From: CAYSPU01 sp964432995
Lineage (GTDB): Bacteria > Verrucomicrobiota > Verrucomicrobiia > Limisphaerales > JAHDYP01
Direction: 5' to 3'
Assembly (NCBI GenBank): GCA_964432995.1
Contig: CAYSPU010000096.1
Location: 1-19,442, forward strand
DNA: 19,442 nucleotides
This document shows, in pieces, positions 8,040-15,811 of this stretch (position 1 is its first letter; every line of letters starts with the position of its first letter). The notes beneath the pieces are model-generated. The model saw only the letters and a list, made by a program, of their open reading frames with translations, was not told where the DNA came from and searched no databases. The position numbers and the translations under genes were made by a program.

Positions 8040-8722
8040 GCGGGTTCAGGAACGGCCGGGCGCTCCGCCAGGCACGGAGCGCAGCCGGTGCCGGTGATCC
8101 ACTCCGACAACGCTTCCACCGCGCGTCGCACCTCGATGGACAGTGGCTCGCCCGAGCGCAGGCTCTTCGGCTGTACGGCCAGCAGCCAGGCGCGAGTGGG
8201 TCCTCTTCCCTCGATCATGTCGGCCGCGAGCCCCAGAGAAAGGCGGTGGGTCGAGCACTGGGGGAACCGGGCCCGCATCTCGGTGCGGTCCAGCAACGTG
8301 ACCGCTCCCGGTTCCGCCCCGAAATCGGCCGCGTCCAGGAAGATCACGTGGTCCCAGTTCCCGGCGCAAAGACGGTGCAGGTGGCGCTCGAGGTCGGTGC
8401 CAACGAGCCAGACGTCTACGGCGCCTTGCGCCTGGGGACCTTGTAGCGCCGGCTTTCCAGCCGGCATGACGCCGACAGGAATGTCGGCGCTACGGTTCAT
8501 CGCTGTCGATGCCGGGGAGTGCGAGCCGCTGGGAGGTTCGAAGCGGTCTTCAACCACGAGGCGACTGCCCACCGGCACTGCGGACGTTCCGGAAAGCCGG
8601 TCGGCAACCGCTTCGGCCAGCCGCCAACCGACGGCGTCGTCGGCCTTGTCCGGATGGCCAAGAGCGACCAGGCAGACGCGGCCGCGCAGGCATTGGCGAA
8701 GCTGAGTGAGGAGGGCGTGCAT
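8036..8722 (-). CDS. hycI: HycI-type [NiFe]-hydrogenase maturation endopeptidase with an in-frame palindromic insert
   Basis: This endopeptidase should remove the C-terminal tail of the HycE large subunit after nickel insertion. Family landmarks are present: an N-terminal LGHPDKADDAVG (equivalent to the usual GNxxxxDDGxG), FLDAADFGAEPG (like DATDMGLNPG of HycI), STHRLSLGL (like the TTHNMPLNYL histidine) and LLAVQPKSL (like FLGIQPDIV). Likely metal ligands are therefore D28 or D29, D130 or D133, and H159. At 228 residues it is much longer than the usual 150-170. Part of the excess (about residues 77-94) is encoded by a palindromic repeat element, and the surrounding residues 58-102 are also low in family similarity. 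The Asn of the usual GN motif is His here. Its start overlaps the hydG stop (TGATG at 8720-8724). Confidence 0.85.
   Translation of the reverse strand: MHALLTQLRQCLRGRVCLVALGHPDKADDAVGWRLAEAVADRLSGTSAVPVGSRLVVEDRFEPPSGSHSPASTAMNRSADIPVGVMPAGKPALQGPQAQGAVDVWLVGTDLERHLHRLCAGNWDHVIFLDAADFGAEPGAVTLLDRTEMRARFPQCSTHRLSLGLAADMIEGRGPTRAWLLAVQPKSLRSGEPLSIEVRRAVEALSEWITGTGCAPCLAERPAVPEPA
8443..8493. repeat. REPIN-like double hairpin inside the hycI coding sequence
   Basis: Two hairpins sit head to head. The left one has stem GCCGGCT/AGCCGGC with loop TTCC. The right one has stem GCCGACA/TGTCGGC with loop GGAA. They are flanked by outer inverted arms of GTAGCGCC and GGCGCTAC, with a 5-base centre (ATGAC). 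The two stems differ in sequence, but each keeps perfect pairing. The element has no stop codon in the hycI frame and encodes about 18 residues (RSADIPVGVMPAGKPALQ). From memory, units tagged GTAGCGCC and built this way are common dispersed repeats in Verrucomicrobiota genomes. Confidence 0.85.
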
Positions 8723-9570
8723 CAGATGTCCTCCCCCAGCTTCTTGATTTGGGCGTAGGTGAACACGGGACCGTCCACACAGACGTAGGCCACACCAATG
8801 CAGCAGTGCCCGCACTTGCCGACGCCGCACTTCATGTAGCGTTCGAGCGTCGAGACGATTTGATCCTCCTGGAAGCCCATCGCGGTGAGGTCCTGAATCA
8901 CGAACCGGAACATGACCGGGGGGCCGCAGACGAAGGCGGTGGTGTTCTGGACCGGCACCTGAACGCTCGGTTTCTTGAAGAGACTGCCGACGACGCCGAC
9001 GTTGCCCGTCCAGCCGTCCTGGGCGCGGTCGACGGTCAGATGGCATTCCACACCGGCCTGGCGGCCCCAGGCCTCGAGATTCTCGCGGTACATCAGTTCG
9101 CGCGGCGTCTTCGATCCGTAGAACACCTGGATCCGGCCGTAGCGTTCGCGGTTGGCAATCGCGTAGACGATGCAGGATCGGAGCGGAATGAGCCCGATGC
9201 CGCCGGCGACGAACACCAGGTTCTGGCCGTGGTAGGCTTCCATCGGGAACCCATTGCCGTAGGGGCCGCGCACGCCGAAGGTCTGCCCCGGTTTCAGGTC
9301 GTGCAGCGCCGCCGTGCAACTGCCCACCTGCCGGATCGTGAAAAACGTCTCAGCCTCCGTCGGACTCGGGGGCAACGAGGCGGGGAACTCGCCGGAGCCG
9401 AACAGCGAGACCTGCGCGAACTGCCCCGGACGGAACCGGCGGAACGCCTCCTGGTCCGCCGGATCCGCGAAGTGCCAGAAGAACGTCTTGACCTCGGCGA
9501 TCTCCTCCACCACACGGTCGAGAATCGCCGGGCGCGGCTCGTAGATGTTCTGGTTCGGCGCGGGGTTCAT
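8722..9570 (-). CDS. hydG: FAD/NAD(P)-binding [2Fe-2S] oxidoreductase subunit (sulfhydrogenase gamma, HydG-like)
   Basis: This 282-residue ferredoxin-NADP-reductase-type protein should exchange electrons between NAD(P)H and the Fe-S chain through FAD. The FAD domain comes first (FRPGQFAQVSLFG near 46-58, TIRQVGSCT, RGPYGNGFP at 101-109). It is followed by the nucleotide-binding fold (VAGGIGLIPL at 121-130, CGPPVM at 215-220). A C-terminal [2Fe-2S] motif has C248, C253, C256 and C264, as in the dihydroorotate dehydrogenase electron-transfer subunit and Pyrococcus sulfhydrogenase HydG. The ATG at 9570 overlaps the hydB stop as ATGA. The name follows the archaeal sulfhydrogenase gene and is unrelated to the [FeFe]-hydrogenase maturase HydG. 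Confidence 0.92.
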   Translation of the reverse strand: MNPAPNQNIYEPRPAILDRVVEEIAEVKTFFWHFADPADQEAFRRFRPGQFAQVSLFGSGEFPASLPPSPTEAETFFTIRQVGSCTAALHDLKPGQTFGVRGPYGNGFPMEAYHGQNLVFVAGGIGLIPLRSCIVYAIANRERYGRIQVFYGSKTPRELMYRENLEAWGRQAGVECHLTVDRAQDGWTGNVGVVGSLFKKPSVQVPVQNTTAFVCGPPVMFRFVIQDLTAMGFQEDQIVSTLERYMKCGVGKCGHCCIGVAYVCVDGPVFTYAQIKKLGEDI

Positions 9571-10667
9571 GAGGCGCGGGCCGCGGTCGTTGTCGGCGGT
9601 ATCCGTTCCGTGGGCGCGGTGGCCCGGCGGATCATCTCGACCACGCTGGGCATGCCGACGTCGCCGTGGCAGACGGCGGCGCAGCGGCCGCACCCGAGGC
9701 AGGCGACGGAGAGTTCGCGCTGGATGAAGTAGTGGGCCAACTTGCGGAAGAACCGCCGGTTGCGGCGGTCGTGGACGGCGCGGCGGGGATTGAAGCCGCC
9801 GGCCATCAGGGTAAAGCCGTTGAGGGCGCAGGAGTCCCATAGCCGCACGCGCTCGACCTCGTTCTCGCCCACCTTCCGGTCGGTGACCGTGAAGCAGGTG
9901 CAGGCCGGGCAGACATACGTGCAGCCGCCGCACTCGAGACAGCGGTTGCCGATTTCCTCCCACGTCTTGTCGAGAATCGAGCCCTGGGAAACGTAGCGGA
10001 CGGTGGCCGGGAACCAACTGGTCGTGGTCTTGAACCGCTTCCGGACCTCGGCCAGGATGGACCGCCGGCGGTCCACATGGGCGGCCGTGGCCGGGAGGAA
10101 GAACGGCTCGGCGAACCGGGCCTCCCCTTGCGGAGAACCGGCCACCACCAGGAGTTCCGATCCCAGGTCCATGACCTGGAGGTCGAAGTGATCGCGGGCG
10201 GCCGGTCCCGTGTCCGCGCAGACGCAGAAGCAGATGGCGTCGATGTCCTCCTGGGGATCGGTGCACACGACGTTGACCAGAAACAGGTTCTCCCGCCGCC
10301 GCTGGTAGTAGAGATCCCGGTAGTCGCGCCCCAGGTAGAAGCGGTCCAGATGGTACAGGCCCGCCACGTCGCAGGAGCGAATCCCGAACAGCGCCAACTT
10401 GCGCGACGGCAGGGTCGGCTCCACCCGCACCTCCCCGTCTTCGCGCCGAATCACGAAGAGACGTTCCATGTGCGGCAGCACAAACCGCTTGGGCGGGTAG
10501 AACGGATTGGGCAGATGCAACTCCACCTGGCCCTGGTTCTGTTCGGTCACTGTGTCGTAAAACGTGTCGCGCCCCCGGCCCCGGAACGGCGCCATCACTT
10601 CGTAATCCCGACGCAGCGATTCGAGCAACCGCGGCAGATCGGCTCGTTCCATGATGCGCGCCTTCAT
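9567..10667 (-). CDS. hydB: Fe-S electron-transfer subunit (sulfhydrogenase beta, HydB-like)
   Basis: This 366-residue protein should carry several [4Fe-4S] clusters and link the flavin subunit to its redox partner. It has two ferredoxin motifs, C243/C246/C249/C253 (CLECGGCTYVC) and C323/C326/C329/C333 (CLGCGRCAAVC). A more N-terminal set (C99 in GIRSCD, C135, C146 and C148) matches the extra cluster site of Pyrococcus furiosus HydB. LWDSCALNGFTLMAGG (277-292) matches the HydB signature around WDSC. The start at 10667 overlaps the upstream stop by ATGA. The frame is open further upstream, but that part lies inside the molybdenum-enzyme gene and does not resemble the family. In the archaeal enzyme HydB docks on a group 3 hydrogenase; here its neighbour is a molybdopterin protein. 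Confidence 0.93.
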   Translation of the reverse strand: MKARIMERADLPRLLESLRRDYEVMAPFRGRGRDTFYDTVTEQNQGQVELHLPNPFYPPKRFVLPHMERLFVIRREDGEVRVEPTLPSRKLALFGIRSCDVAGLYHLDRFYLGRDYRDLYYQRRRENLFLVNVVCTDPQEDIDAICFCVCADTGPAARDHFDLQVMDLGSELLVVAGSPQGEARFAEPFFLPATAAHVDRRRSILAEVRKRFKTTTSWFPATVRYVSQGSILDKTWEEIGNRCLECGGCTYVCPACTCFTVTDRKVGENEVERVRLWDSCALNGFTLMAGGFNPRRAVHDRRNRRFFRKLAHYFIQRELSVACLGCGRCAAVCHGDVGMPSVVEMIRRATAPTERIPPTTTAARAS

Positions 10668-12691
10668 GCGACTTCCTTTTCCACGCGGACCGGGACCAGA
10701 TCGGCCACTTCGGCGCCGTCGCCGGCGATTTGACGTTCCACCTCGCGAACGAAGAAGGGGACGAAGATGGTGCCGGCCTTGACCTCGGGCGTCACCCGCG
10801 CGGCCGCGGTGGCGGATCCGGAGCGGGCCTTGAGGCGAAGGCGTTCCCCATCGCGCACCCCAAGACGGCGGGCGTCGTCGGTGTTGATTTCGACAAAGCC
10901 GTTCGGGTAGTCGAGGAGCAGGATGCGGTATTCGCGTTTCAGGGTTTCGCTGTGTCGGACCAGGACATTCTGGTTCCAATAGTAAAGGGAATGTCCGAAA
11001 ACCAACTGGAACGGGTACTCGAGGTCGGGTTCCGGCAGGGGCGGCCGCGGGATGGCGGCAAAGGCGAACGGTCTTCCCGGCGCCATGCCTTCCTCGAACA
11101 GACGGTCTGTTCCCAGGGGCCGATCCGTGGTGCATGGCCAGGGGCGTCCATACTCCCGCCCCAGGTTCTCGTAACTGGCCCCGCTGTAGAAGGGGATCGC
11201 CTGCCCGATCTCCTCCATGACCTCGGCTGAGCTTCGGTATTTCCACGGGGCACCGAGGGCGCGGGCGACGTGCATGATCTGCTGCCAGGCGGGCGTGGGA
11301 CCCGCCGGCGGCTGGATGACTTTGCGCGCCAACTGAATCCGGCGGTCCGTGCTGGTAAAGGAAACGTCCTCCTCGCCAAAAGCCGTAACCGGCAACACGA
11401 CGTGCGCATACTGGGCGGTGCCCGTCAGAAACAGGTGCTGCACCACCACCAGGTCCAGTTGCTCCAGCACCTGCACCGCGTCCCCAAAAAACGCCGTGCT
11501 CACCGGATCGTAGCGGCACAGCCAGAGCCCGCGAATCCGATCGTGGTTCCGGTCAGTGAGCACGCCCTCGGCACCGCATCCCGGGCGATGGTGAAGCGGG
11601 GTCTCCCACAGCAACTCGAGGCGCCGGCGCGCGGCGGTGTCCTCGACCGATTGGTAGCCGGGCAGGAACTCCGGCAGCATCCCCATGTCGCACACGCCCT
11701 GGAGATTGTTCTGTTCGGTCAGGGCGTAGATCCCGCCTCCCGCCTTGCCCAGATTCCCCGTCAGCAGCGCCAGGTTGACAATCGCCTGGATGCTCTCCGT
11801 CCCCCGACTCTGGATGCCCGTCGAGTAGAGAATCGAGGCGCAGGCCGCCCGCCCGTAGGCCAGCGCCGCCGCCTCGATCAGGTCCGCCGGCACGCCGCAG
11901 GCCTCCGCGGCCAACAGCAGGTCGTAGTCCTTGAGATGCTCCAGGAATCCCTCGTACCGACGGCAGTGCGCCCGGATGAAGGGGAGATCGCGCAAACCCC
12001 GGTCGTAGATCACCTTCGCCATCGCCCCGTACAGCAACACCTCCGTTCCCGGCCGGTGCTGCAGAAAGTAATCCGCCTGCTCGGCCAGGCGATGCCGCCG
12101 TGTGTCGAGCACAATCAGTTTGGCGCCGTTTAGCCGGGCGCGGATCACCCATCCCCCAATCGTCGGCAACTGGCGTCCGAGATCGACGCCATCGACCACG
12201 ATGACCTCGCTGCGGCCGAGGTCCGCAATCGAGTTGGTCGTGGCGGGGACACCCAGCATGTCGAGGAAGACGTGGATGCTGTTGTGGCAGTAGACGCCCG
12301 TGCCGTGGTCGACGTTGTTCGTGCCGAAGACCGCGCGGGCCAGTTTCTGCAGCAGGTAACTCTCCTCGTTCGAGCACCGGGGCGAGCTGAAGAACGCGAG
12401 GGCGTCCGGACCGTGCCGGTCGCGAATCTCCTGCAGCCGCCGGGCCAAGTAGCCAAAGGCGTCATCCCAACTCACCTCCTGGAGTGCGCCCCGAACCCGA
12501 AGGAGCGGGCGCTTCAGCCGATCCGGGGAGCTGGCCACTTCGTGGACATTCCAGCCGCGAACACAGATCTTCCCCGCATTCGACGGGTGCGACATGCTGG
12601 GGTAAACACCGGTGACGCGGCCGCCGGCGGTGTCCAGGTAGATGCCACAGCCAACCCCGCAGAAGGTACATGTCGTCAGGGTCGGTGGCAT
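10664..12691 (-). CDS. Formate-dehydrogenase-like molybdopterin oxidoreductase, catalytic Arg replaced
   Basis: This 675-residue protein belongs to the DMSO-reductase superfamily and is closest in layout to FdhF. It starts with a [4Fe-4S] motif (C8, C11, C15, C43), followed by the bis-MGD binding domains and a C-terminal dinucleotide-binding domain (from about residue 580). C135-H136 (VYCHNS) aligns with Sec140-His141 of E. coli FdhF, so the metal ligand would be Cys. The FdhF stretch VRGQNNVQGACDMG, which holds catalytic Arg333 and Gln335, reads LTEQNNLQGVCDMG here. The Arg is therefore Thr325, while the Gln (327) is kept. The Lys after the last cluster Cys (CLKG) is Arg here (CVRG). Most annotation pipelines would call it a formate dehydrogenase alpha subunit, but its substrate is uncertain. 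It begins 26 bases after glgC and has no obvious ribosome site. Confidence 0.88.
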   Translation of the reverse strand: MPPTLTTCTFCGVGCGIYLDTAGGRVTGVYPSMSHPSNAGKICVRGWNVHEVASSPDRLKRPLLRVRGALQEVSWDDAFGYLARRLQEIRDRHGPDALAFFSSPRCSNEESYLLQKLARAVFGTNNVDHGTGVYCHNSIHVFLDMLGVPATTNSIADLGRSEVIVVDGVDLGRQLPTIGGWVIRARLNGAKLIVLDTRRHRLAEQADYFLQHRPGTEVLLYGAMAKVIYDRGLRDLPFIRAHCRRYEGFLEHLKDYDLLLAAEACGVPADLIEAAALAYGRAACASILYSTGIQSRGTESIQAIVNLALLTGNLGKAGGGIYALTEQNNLQGVCDMGMLPEFLPGYQSVEDTAARRRLELLWETPLHHRPGCGAEGVLTDRNHDRIRGLWLCRYDPVSTAFFGDAVQVLEQLDLVVVQHLFLTGTAQYAHVVLPVTAFGEEDVSFTSTDRRIQLARKVIQPPAGPTPAWQQIMHVARALGAPWKYRSSAEVMEEIGQAIPFYSGASYENLGREYGRPWPCTTDRPLGTDRLFEEGMAPGRPFAFAAIPRPPLPEPDLEYPFQLVFGHSLYYWNQNVLVRHSETLKREYRILLLDYPNGFVEINTDDARRLGVRDGERLRLKARSGSATAAARVTPEVKAGTIFVPFFVREVERQIAGDGAEVADLVPVRVEKEVA

Positions 12692-12717
12692 GATGAGGGT
12701 TTGAACGGCAGGAAAGA

Positions 12718-14025
12718 CTAGATCACGGTGCCGTGGGGAATGCAGCCGTTCCGCGGGATGACCACAACGCCGTCCCGGATGTAATACAAGGGGTGGTCCA
12801 TGTCCGCCGGTTTGCCCGCCGGCGTGATGACACAGTAGTCGCCAATGCGGGAGTTCTTGTCGATGATGGCGTTCTCGATGCGCGTGCTGCGGCCGATGCC
12901 GATGCGCGGGCGGCCCTCCGCCTCATTCTGCGCGATGGAAACCGCGGACTCGTAGTAGTCTGCCCCCATGAGCACCGTGCGATAGAGGTGGGCGCCTTCG
13001 GCCACGATGCTGCGGAGTCCGACGAGGCTGTTGCGGATCAGGGCGCTGTTGAGAATGCACCCCTCGGTGATGAGCGATTGTTCGATGTTGGCCCCGTTGA
13101 TCTTGCAGGCGGGCAGGAAACGCGGCCGGGTGAAAACCGGCGCGCTCATGTCGAAGAAGTTGAACCGCGGCAGGACCGCCGTGAGCTCAATGTTCGCCTC
13201 GAAAAAGGCGCGGATGGTTCCGATGTCTTCCCAGTAACCCTGGAAGACGTGGGAGTAGACCTTGTGGCTCTCGATCGCCCCGGGAATGATGTGCTTCCCG
13301 AAATCGGTGAGCGTGTTGTTCAACAACTGCAGCAGCACCTCGCGGTTGAACACATAGATGCCCATCGAGGCCAGAAACAACTCCTCGTCCGTCTGAATCC
13401 CCAGCCGCCCATACCATTCCTTCTCCAGGCGCAACGAATCCTGCAGCGCTTCCTCCTTCGGCTTTTCGACAAAACGCCGGATGCGGAAGTCGCCGTCCAT
13501 CTGCATGATGCCCAGGCCCGTCACCTCGCGCCGCGCCACCGGAATCGTCGCCACCGTCACGTCCGCCCCCGTCTGCACGTGCTGATTCAGAATCAGCCGG
13601 AAATCCATCCGATACAACTGGTCCCCGCTCAGAACCAGCAGGTACTCGAACGGATGGTTCATCAAATGGTTGATGTTCTTCCGAACGGCATCCGCCGTGC
13701 CTTGATACCAGGATGTGTCGGTCAGCGTCTGCTCTGCCGCGAGAATCTCCACGAAACCGTTCGAGAATTGGTCGAACTTGAACGTCTGGGTCACGTGCCG
13801 ATGCAGCGACGCCGAGTTGAACATCGTCAGCAAATAGACCCGCCTCAGCCCGGAGTTGATGCAGTTCGAAATCGGGATGTCCACCAGGCGATACTTGCCC
13901 GCCAGCGGAACCGCCGGCTTCGCACGATCCTTGGTCAAAGGAAACAACCGAGTGCCCTGACCGCCCCCAAGAACAATCGACAGTACGTCGTTCGGTTTCA
14001 CCGACTCCTGTGGGGAGGTCGCCAT
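12718..14025 (-). CDS. glgC: Glucose-1-phosphate adenylyltransferase (ADP-glucose pyrophosphorylase)
   Basis: This 435-residue enzyme makes ADP-glucose from glucose-1-phosphate and ATP, the committed step of bacterial glycogen synthesis. The nucleotidyltransferase signature GGGQGTRLFPLTKDRAKPA begins at residue 20. KPAVPLAGKYR (36-46), WYQGTADAVRKN (106-117) and SGDQLYRMDF (133-142) follow, then VEKPKEE and a C-terminal left-handed beta-helix region. The ending (GCIPHGTVI) resembles the cyanobacterial/plant-type enzymes. The ATG at 14025 is preferred to the in-frame TTG at 14034 because an AAGAAAGGA ribosome site lies 11 bases upstream of the ATG. It is the first gene of the minus-strand run and may share a transcript with the redox genes. 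Confidence 0.95.
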   Translation of the reverse strand: MATSPQESVKPNDVLSIVLGGGQGTRLFPLTKDRAKPAVPLAGKYRLVDIPISNCINSGLRRVYLLTMFNSASLHRHVTQTFKFDQFSNGFVEILAAEQTLTDTSWYQGTADAVRKNINHLMNHPFEYLLVLSGDQLYRMDFRLILNQHVQTGADVTVATIPVARREVTGLGIMQMDGDFRIRRFVEKPKEEALQDSLRLEKEWYGRLGIQTDEELFLASMGIYVFNREVLLQLLNNTLTDFGKHIIPGAIESHKVYSHVFQGYWEDIGTIRAFFEANIELTAVLPRFNFFDMSAPVFTRPRFLPACKINGANIEQSLITEGCILNSALIRNSLVGLRSIVAEGAHLYRTVLMGADYYESAVSIAQNEAEGRPRIGIGRSTRIENAIIDKNSRIGDYCVITPAGKPADMDHPLYYIRDGVVVIPRNGCIPHGTVI

Positions 14026-14062
14026 TCGCGCCAATATCCTTTCTTGAAATTACTGGAGCCAT

Positions 14063-14091
14063 ACATAACCTCCAGCGGTGTTCGAAGGCAA
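14063..14091 (-). promoter_or_regulatory. Candidate sigma70-type promoter for glgC and the downstream run
   Basis: On the minus strand TTGCCT (14091-14086) and TTATGT (14068-14063) are separated by 17 bases. This fits a -35/-10 pair and would place the transcript start roughly 30 bases before the glgC ATG. The -10 region overlaps a 6-base inverted repeat (CTGGAG at 14053-14058 and CTCCAG at 14070-14075), which could be an operator. The match is partial and comes from reading the sequence alone. Confidence 0.4.
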
Positions 14092-14121
14092 GCGGCATTC
14101 ATCCCGAAAGGCGGCCTCCGC

Positions 14122-15327
14122 GTGGTCCTGATCCCGATCCTGGCGCTGCTGAGCGCTCTGGGCCTCGCCCTCACCCTCTGGCAATGGACCGCCGGACGTC
14201 GCTTCCCGCTGCATGATCGCGGCGCCATCCCCAACTCCCAGCCCCCCGTCAGCATCCTGAAACCCCTCAAGGGAGCCGACCCCGAAACGGCCGCCTGCCT
14301 CGAGACCTGGCTGACTCAGGATTACCCCGGCCCCGTCCAGATCCTCTTCGGCGTCGCCACCGAACAAGACCCCGCCGCCGCGGTGGTCCGCGACCTCTTG
14401 CAGCGTCACCCGGCCACCGACGCCGAACTGGTTCACTGTCCAGAACGGCTGGGCGCAAACGCTAAAGTCTCCAGTCTCGTCCAGTTGGCACGCCAAGCCC
14501 GACACGAACTCGTCCTGATCAGCGACGGCGACGTGGCGGCGCCACCGGACCTGCTGCGCCATCTGCTGGCCCCCATGGCGGACCCGGGCGTCGGACTCGC
14601 CCATTGTTTCTACCGGATGATCGTCCCCGGGGCGGGGCAGCGGCCTGCCGTGAATACCCCCACGCACTGGGAAGCCGTGGGGGTCAACATCGACTTCTGG
14701 AGCCAGGTCCTGCAGTCCAAGTCCCTCTGGCCCCTGGACTTCGCCCTCGGTGCCGCCATGGCGACTTCGCGTCGCTGGCTCGCGCAAATGGGCGGACACG
14801 AGGCCTTGGCGGATTACCTGGCCGACGACTTCCAACTCGGGCATCGCATCGCCCAGGCCGGCGGACGCGTCGAGTGCTGCCGCGTGGTGGTTGACTGCCG
14901 CGAAGCGCCAAAATCATGGCGCGCGGCATGGTCCCACCAGCTCCGCTGGGCCCGCACGATCCGCGTCTGCCGTCCCGTTCCCTACTTCTTCAGCATTCTG
15001 GGCAACGCGACGTTGTGGCCGGCCCTTTGGGTGGCCGCCGCGGGGGTGGCCTCCATCTTCTCGACCGCTCCCGTTGCGGCCAGAGCGCAGAGTTGCCTCT
15101 TGGCGGTTGGCGGACTCCTCGTCTGCCTCTTGGTGCGCATTGGAACGGGGCTGAACTTGCAGCACAGGTTGCGCGTCCCGCCGGCCAACGCTGTTCCGCC
15201 CTGGGTCATACCGGTGAAGGACCTCCTCGGGGCTGTCGTCTGGGGCATGGCCCTCCTTGGCAACACCGTCGAGTGGCGCGGCCACCGCTATCGTGTCCGC
15301 CGCGACGGACGATTGCGGGCGTCATGA
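14122..15327 (+). CDS. hpnI: GT21-family glycosyltransferase (HpnI / ceramide glucosyltransferase-like)
   Basis: This 401-residue membrane glycosyltransferase should transfer a sugar from a nucleotide donor to a lipid acceptor. In the HpnI subfamily the acceptor is a hopanoid polyol. It has an N-terminal membrane segment (residues 2-20), PPVSILKPLKG at 41-51, the acidic pair in ISDGDV (133-138), DDFQLG (235-240), the QxxRW signature in SHQLRWART (271-279), and C-terminal membrane helices. It ends in the family-typical TVEWRGHRYRVRRDG. The start is GTG at 14122, with GAAAGG about 10 bases upstream. An in-frame TTG at 14044 would add 26 residues without a ribosome site. No other hopanoid genes are in view, so the acceptor could also be a sphingolipid-like molecule. 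It is divergent from glgC. Confidence 0.85.
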   Translation: MVLIPILALLSALGLALTLWQWTAGRRFPLHDRGAIPNSQPPVSILKPLKGADPETAACLETWLTQDYPGPVQILFGVATEQDPAAAVVRDLLQRHPATDAELVHCPERLGANAKVSSLVQLARQARHELVLISDGDVAAPPDLLRHLLAPMADPGVGLAHCFYRMIVPGAGQRPAVNTPTHWEAVGVNIDFWSQVLQSKSLWPLDFALGAAMATSRRWLAQMGGHEALADYLADDFQLGHRIAQAGGRVECCRVVVDCREAPKSWRAAWSHQLRWARTIRVCRPVPYFFSILGNATLWPALWVAAAGVASIFSTAPVAARAQSCLLAVGGLLVCLLVRIGTGLNLQHRLRVPPANAVPPWVIPVKDLLGAVVWGMALLGNTVEWRGHRYRVRRDGRLRAS

Positions 15328-15395
15328 GGGAGATGTGGCCGCACTTGGTCAGTCGAGCGTTTCTACGCAGCACGAGCGGCGACCGCCGTCCGGGC

Positions 15396-15561
15396 GGAGC
15401 GCGACCGGTCCCTCGGTCGCAGCAGCCGCGACCGGGCGGGAGGCGGTCGGAGGTCCGGGAGCGTGTCCGGCCGGTGGGGCTGCTGCCCGCCGGGACGCCG
15501 GGCGGTCCGCGGCACTGGGCTGCGCCCCGCTTGCCGGGCGGTAGCCCGCGCGAAGGCCGGT
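15396..15561. repeat. GC-rich direct repeat, copy 1
   Basis: This stretch of about 166 bases matches 15883-16044 with scattered substitutions and small indels. The best-conserved parts are ACCGGTCCCTCGGTCGCAG, GGGCGGGAGGCGGTCGGAGG and the end GTAGCCCGCGCGAAG. A perfect hairpin, GCGACCG/CGGTCGC (15402-15408 and 15415-15421) with a 6-base loop, opens it. It is probably a dispersed non-coding repeat. Confidence 0.8.
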
Positions 15562-15667
15562 TTTGTGCCTTCTTGCGGCTCAAGAACGCAACAACGGTCG
15601 CCAGTTCAATCCACCGTGGGGGCATGGCCGCGAAAAGGCGCAGAACACGCAAAAGGGGATTCGCTTG

Positions 15668-15742
15668 AACAACAACGCAAAGGCACAAAGTGCCAACCCC
15701 GGAGAATCCCCTCCGCCTTCGCGCCTTTGTCCCTTTGTTGTT
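15668..15742. repeat. Purine-rich inverted pair next to a GCGCAAAG-type tract
   Basis: Bases 15668-15690 (AACAACAACGCAAAGG, then CACAAAG) resemble the reverse complement of 15724-15742 (CCTTTGTCCCTTTGTTGTT). Just to the left, 15624-15656 is a tract of the GGCCGCGAAAAGGCGCAGAA type. The pair is an imperfect inverted repeat with a 33-base spacer. From memory, such AAAGG-word tracts recur between genes in many environmental bacterial genomes. Confidence 0.5.
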
Positions 15743-15811
15743 ATGACCCCGCCTGATGGTCACCGTGACACTCCAGACGGTTGTGGGTCATTCCGCCGTC
15801 CGGCAGGTTCC

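Noticed and set aside
12284..12289. Selenocysteine at the molybdenum ligand position of the FdhF-like protein
   Set aside because: The codon translates as Cys (C135, followed by His136) and there is no in-frame TGA there.
14044..14072. Plus-strand promoter for the HpnI-like gene starting at TTGAAA (14044-14049)
   Set aside because: At acceptable spacing the -10 candidate (TAACCT) matches the consensus at only about half of its positions.
12733..14121. Upstream extension of the HpnI-like frame back to 12733
   Set aside because: It runs antisense through glgC and shows no glycosyltransferase features. The domain begins just after the GTG at 14122.
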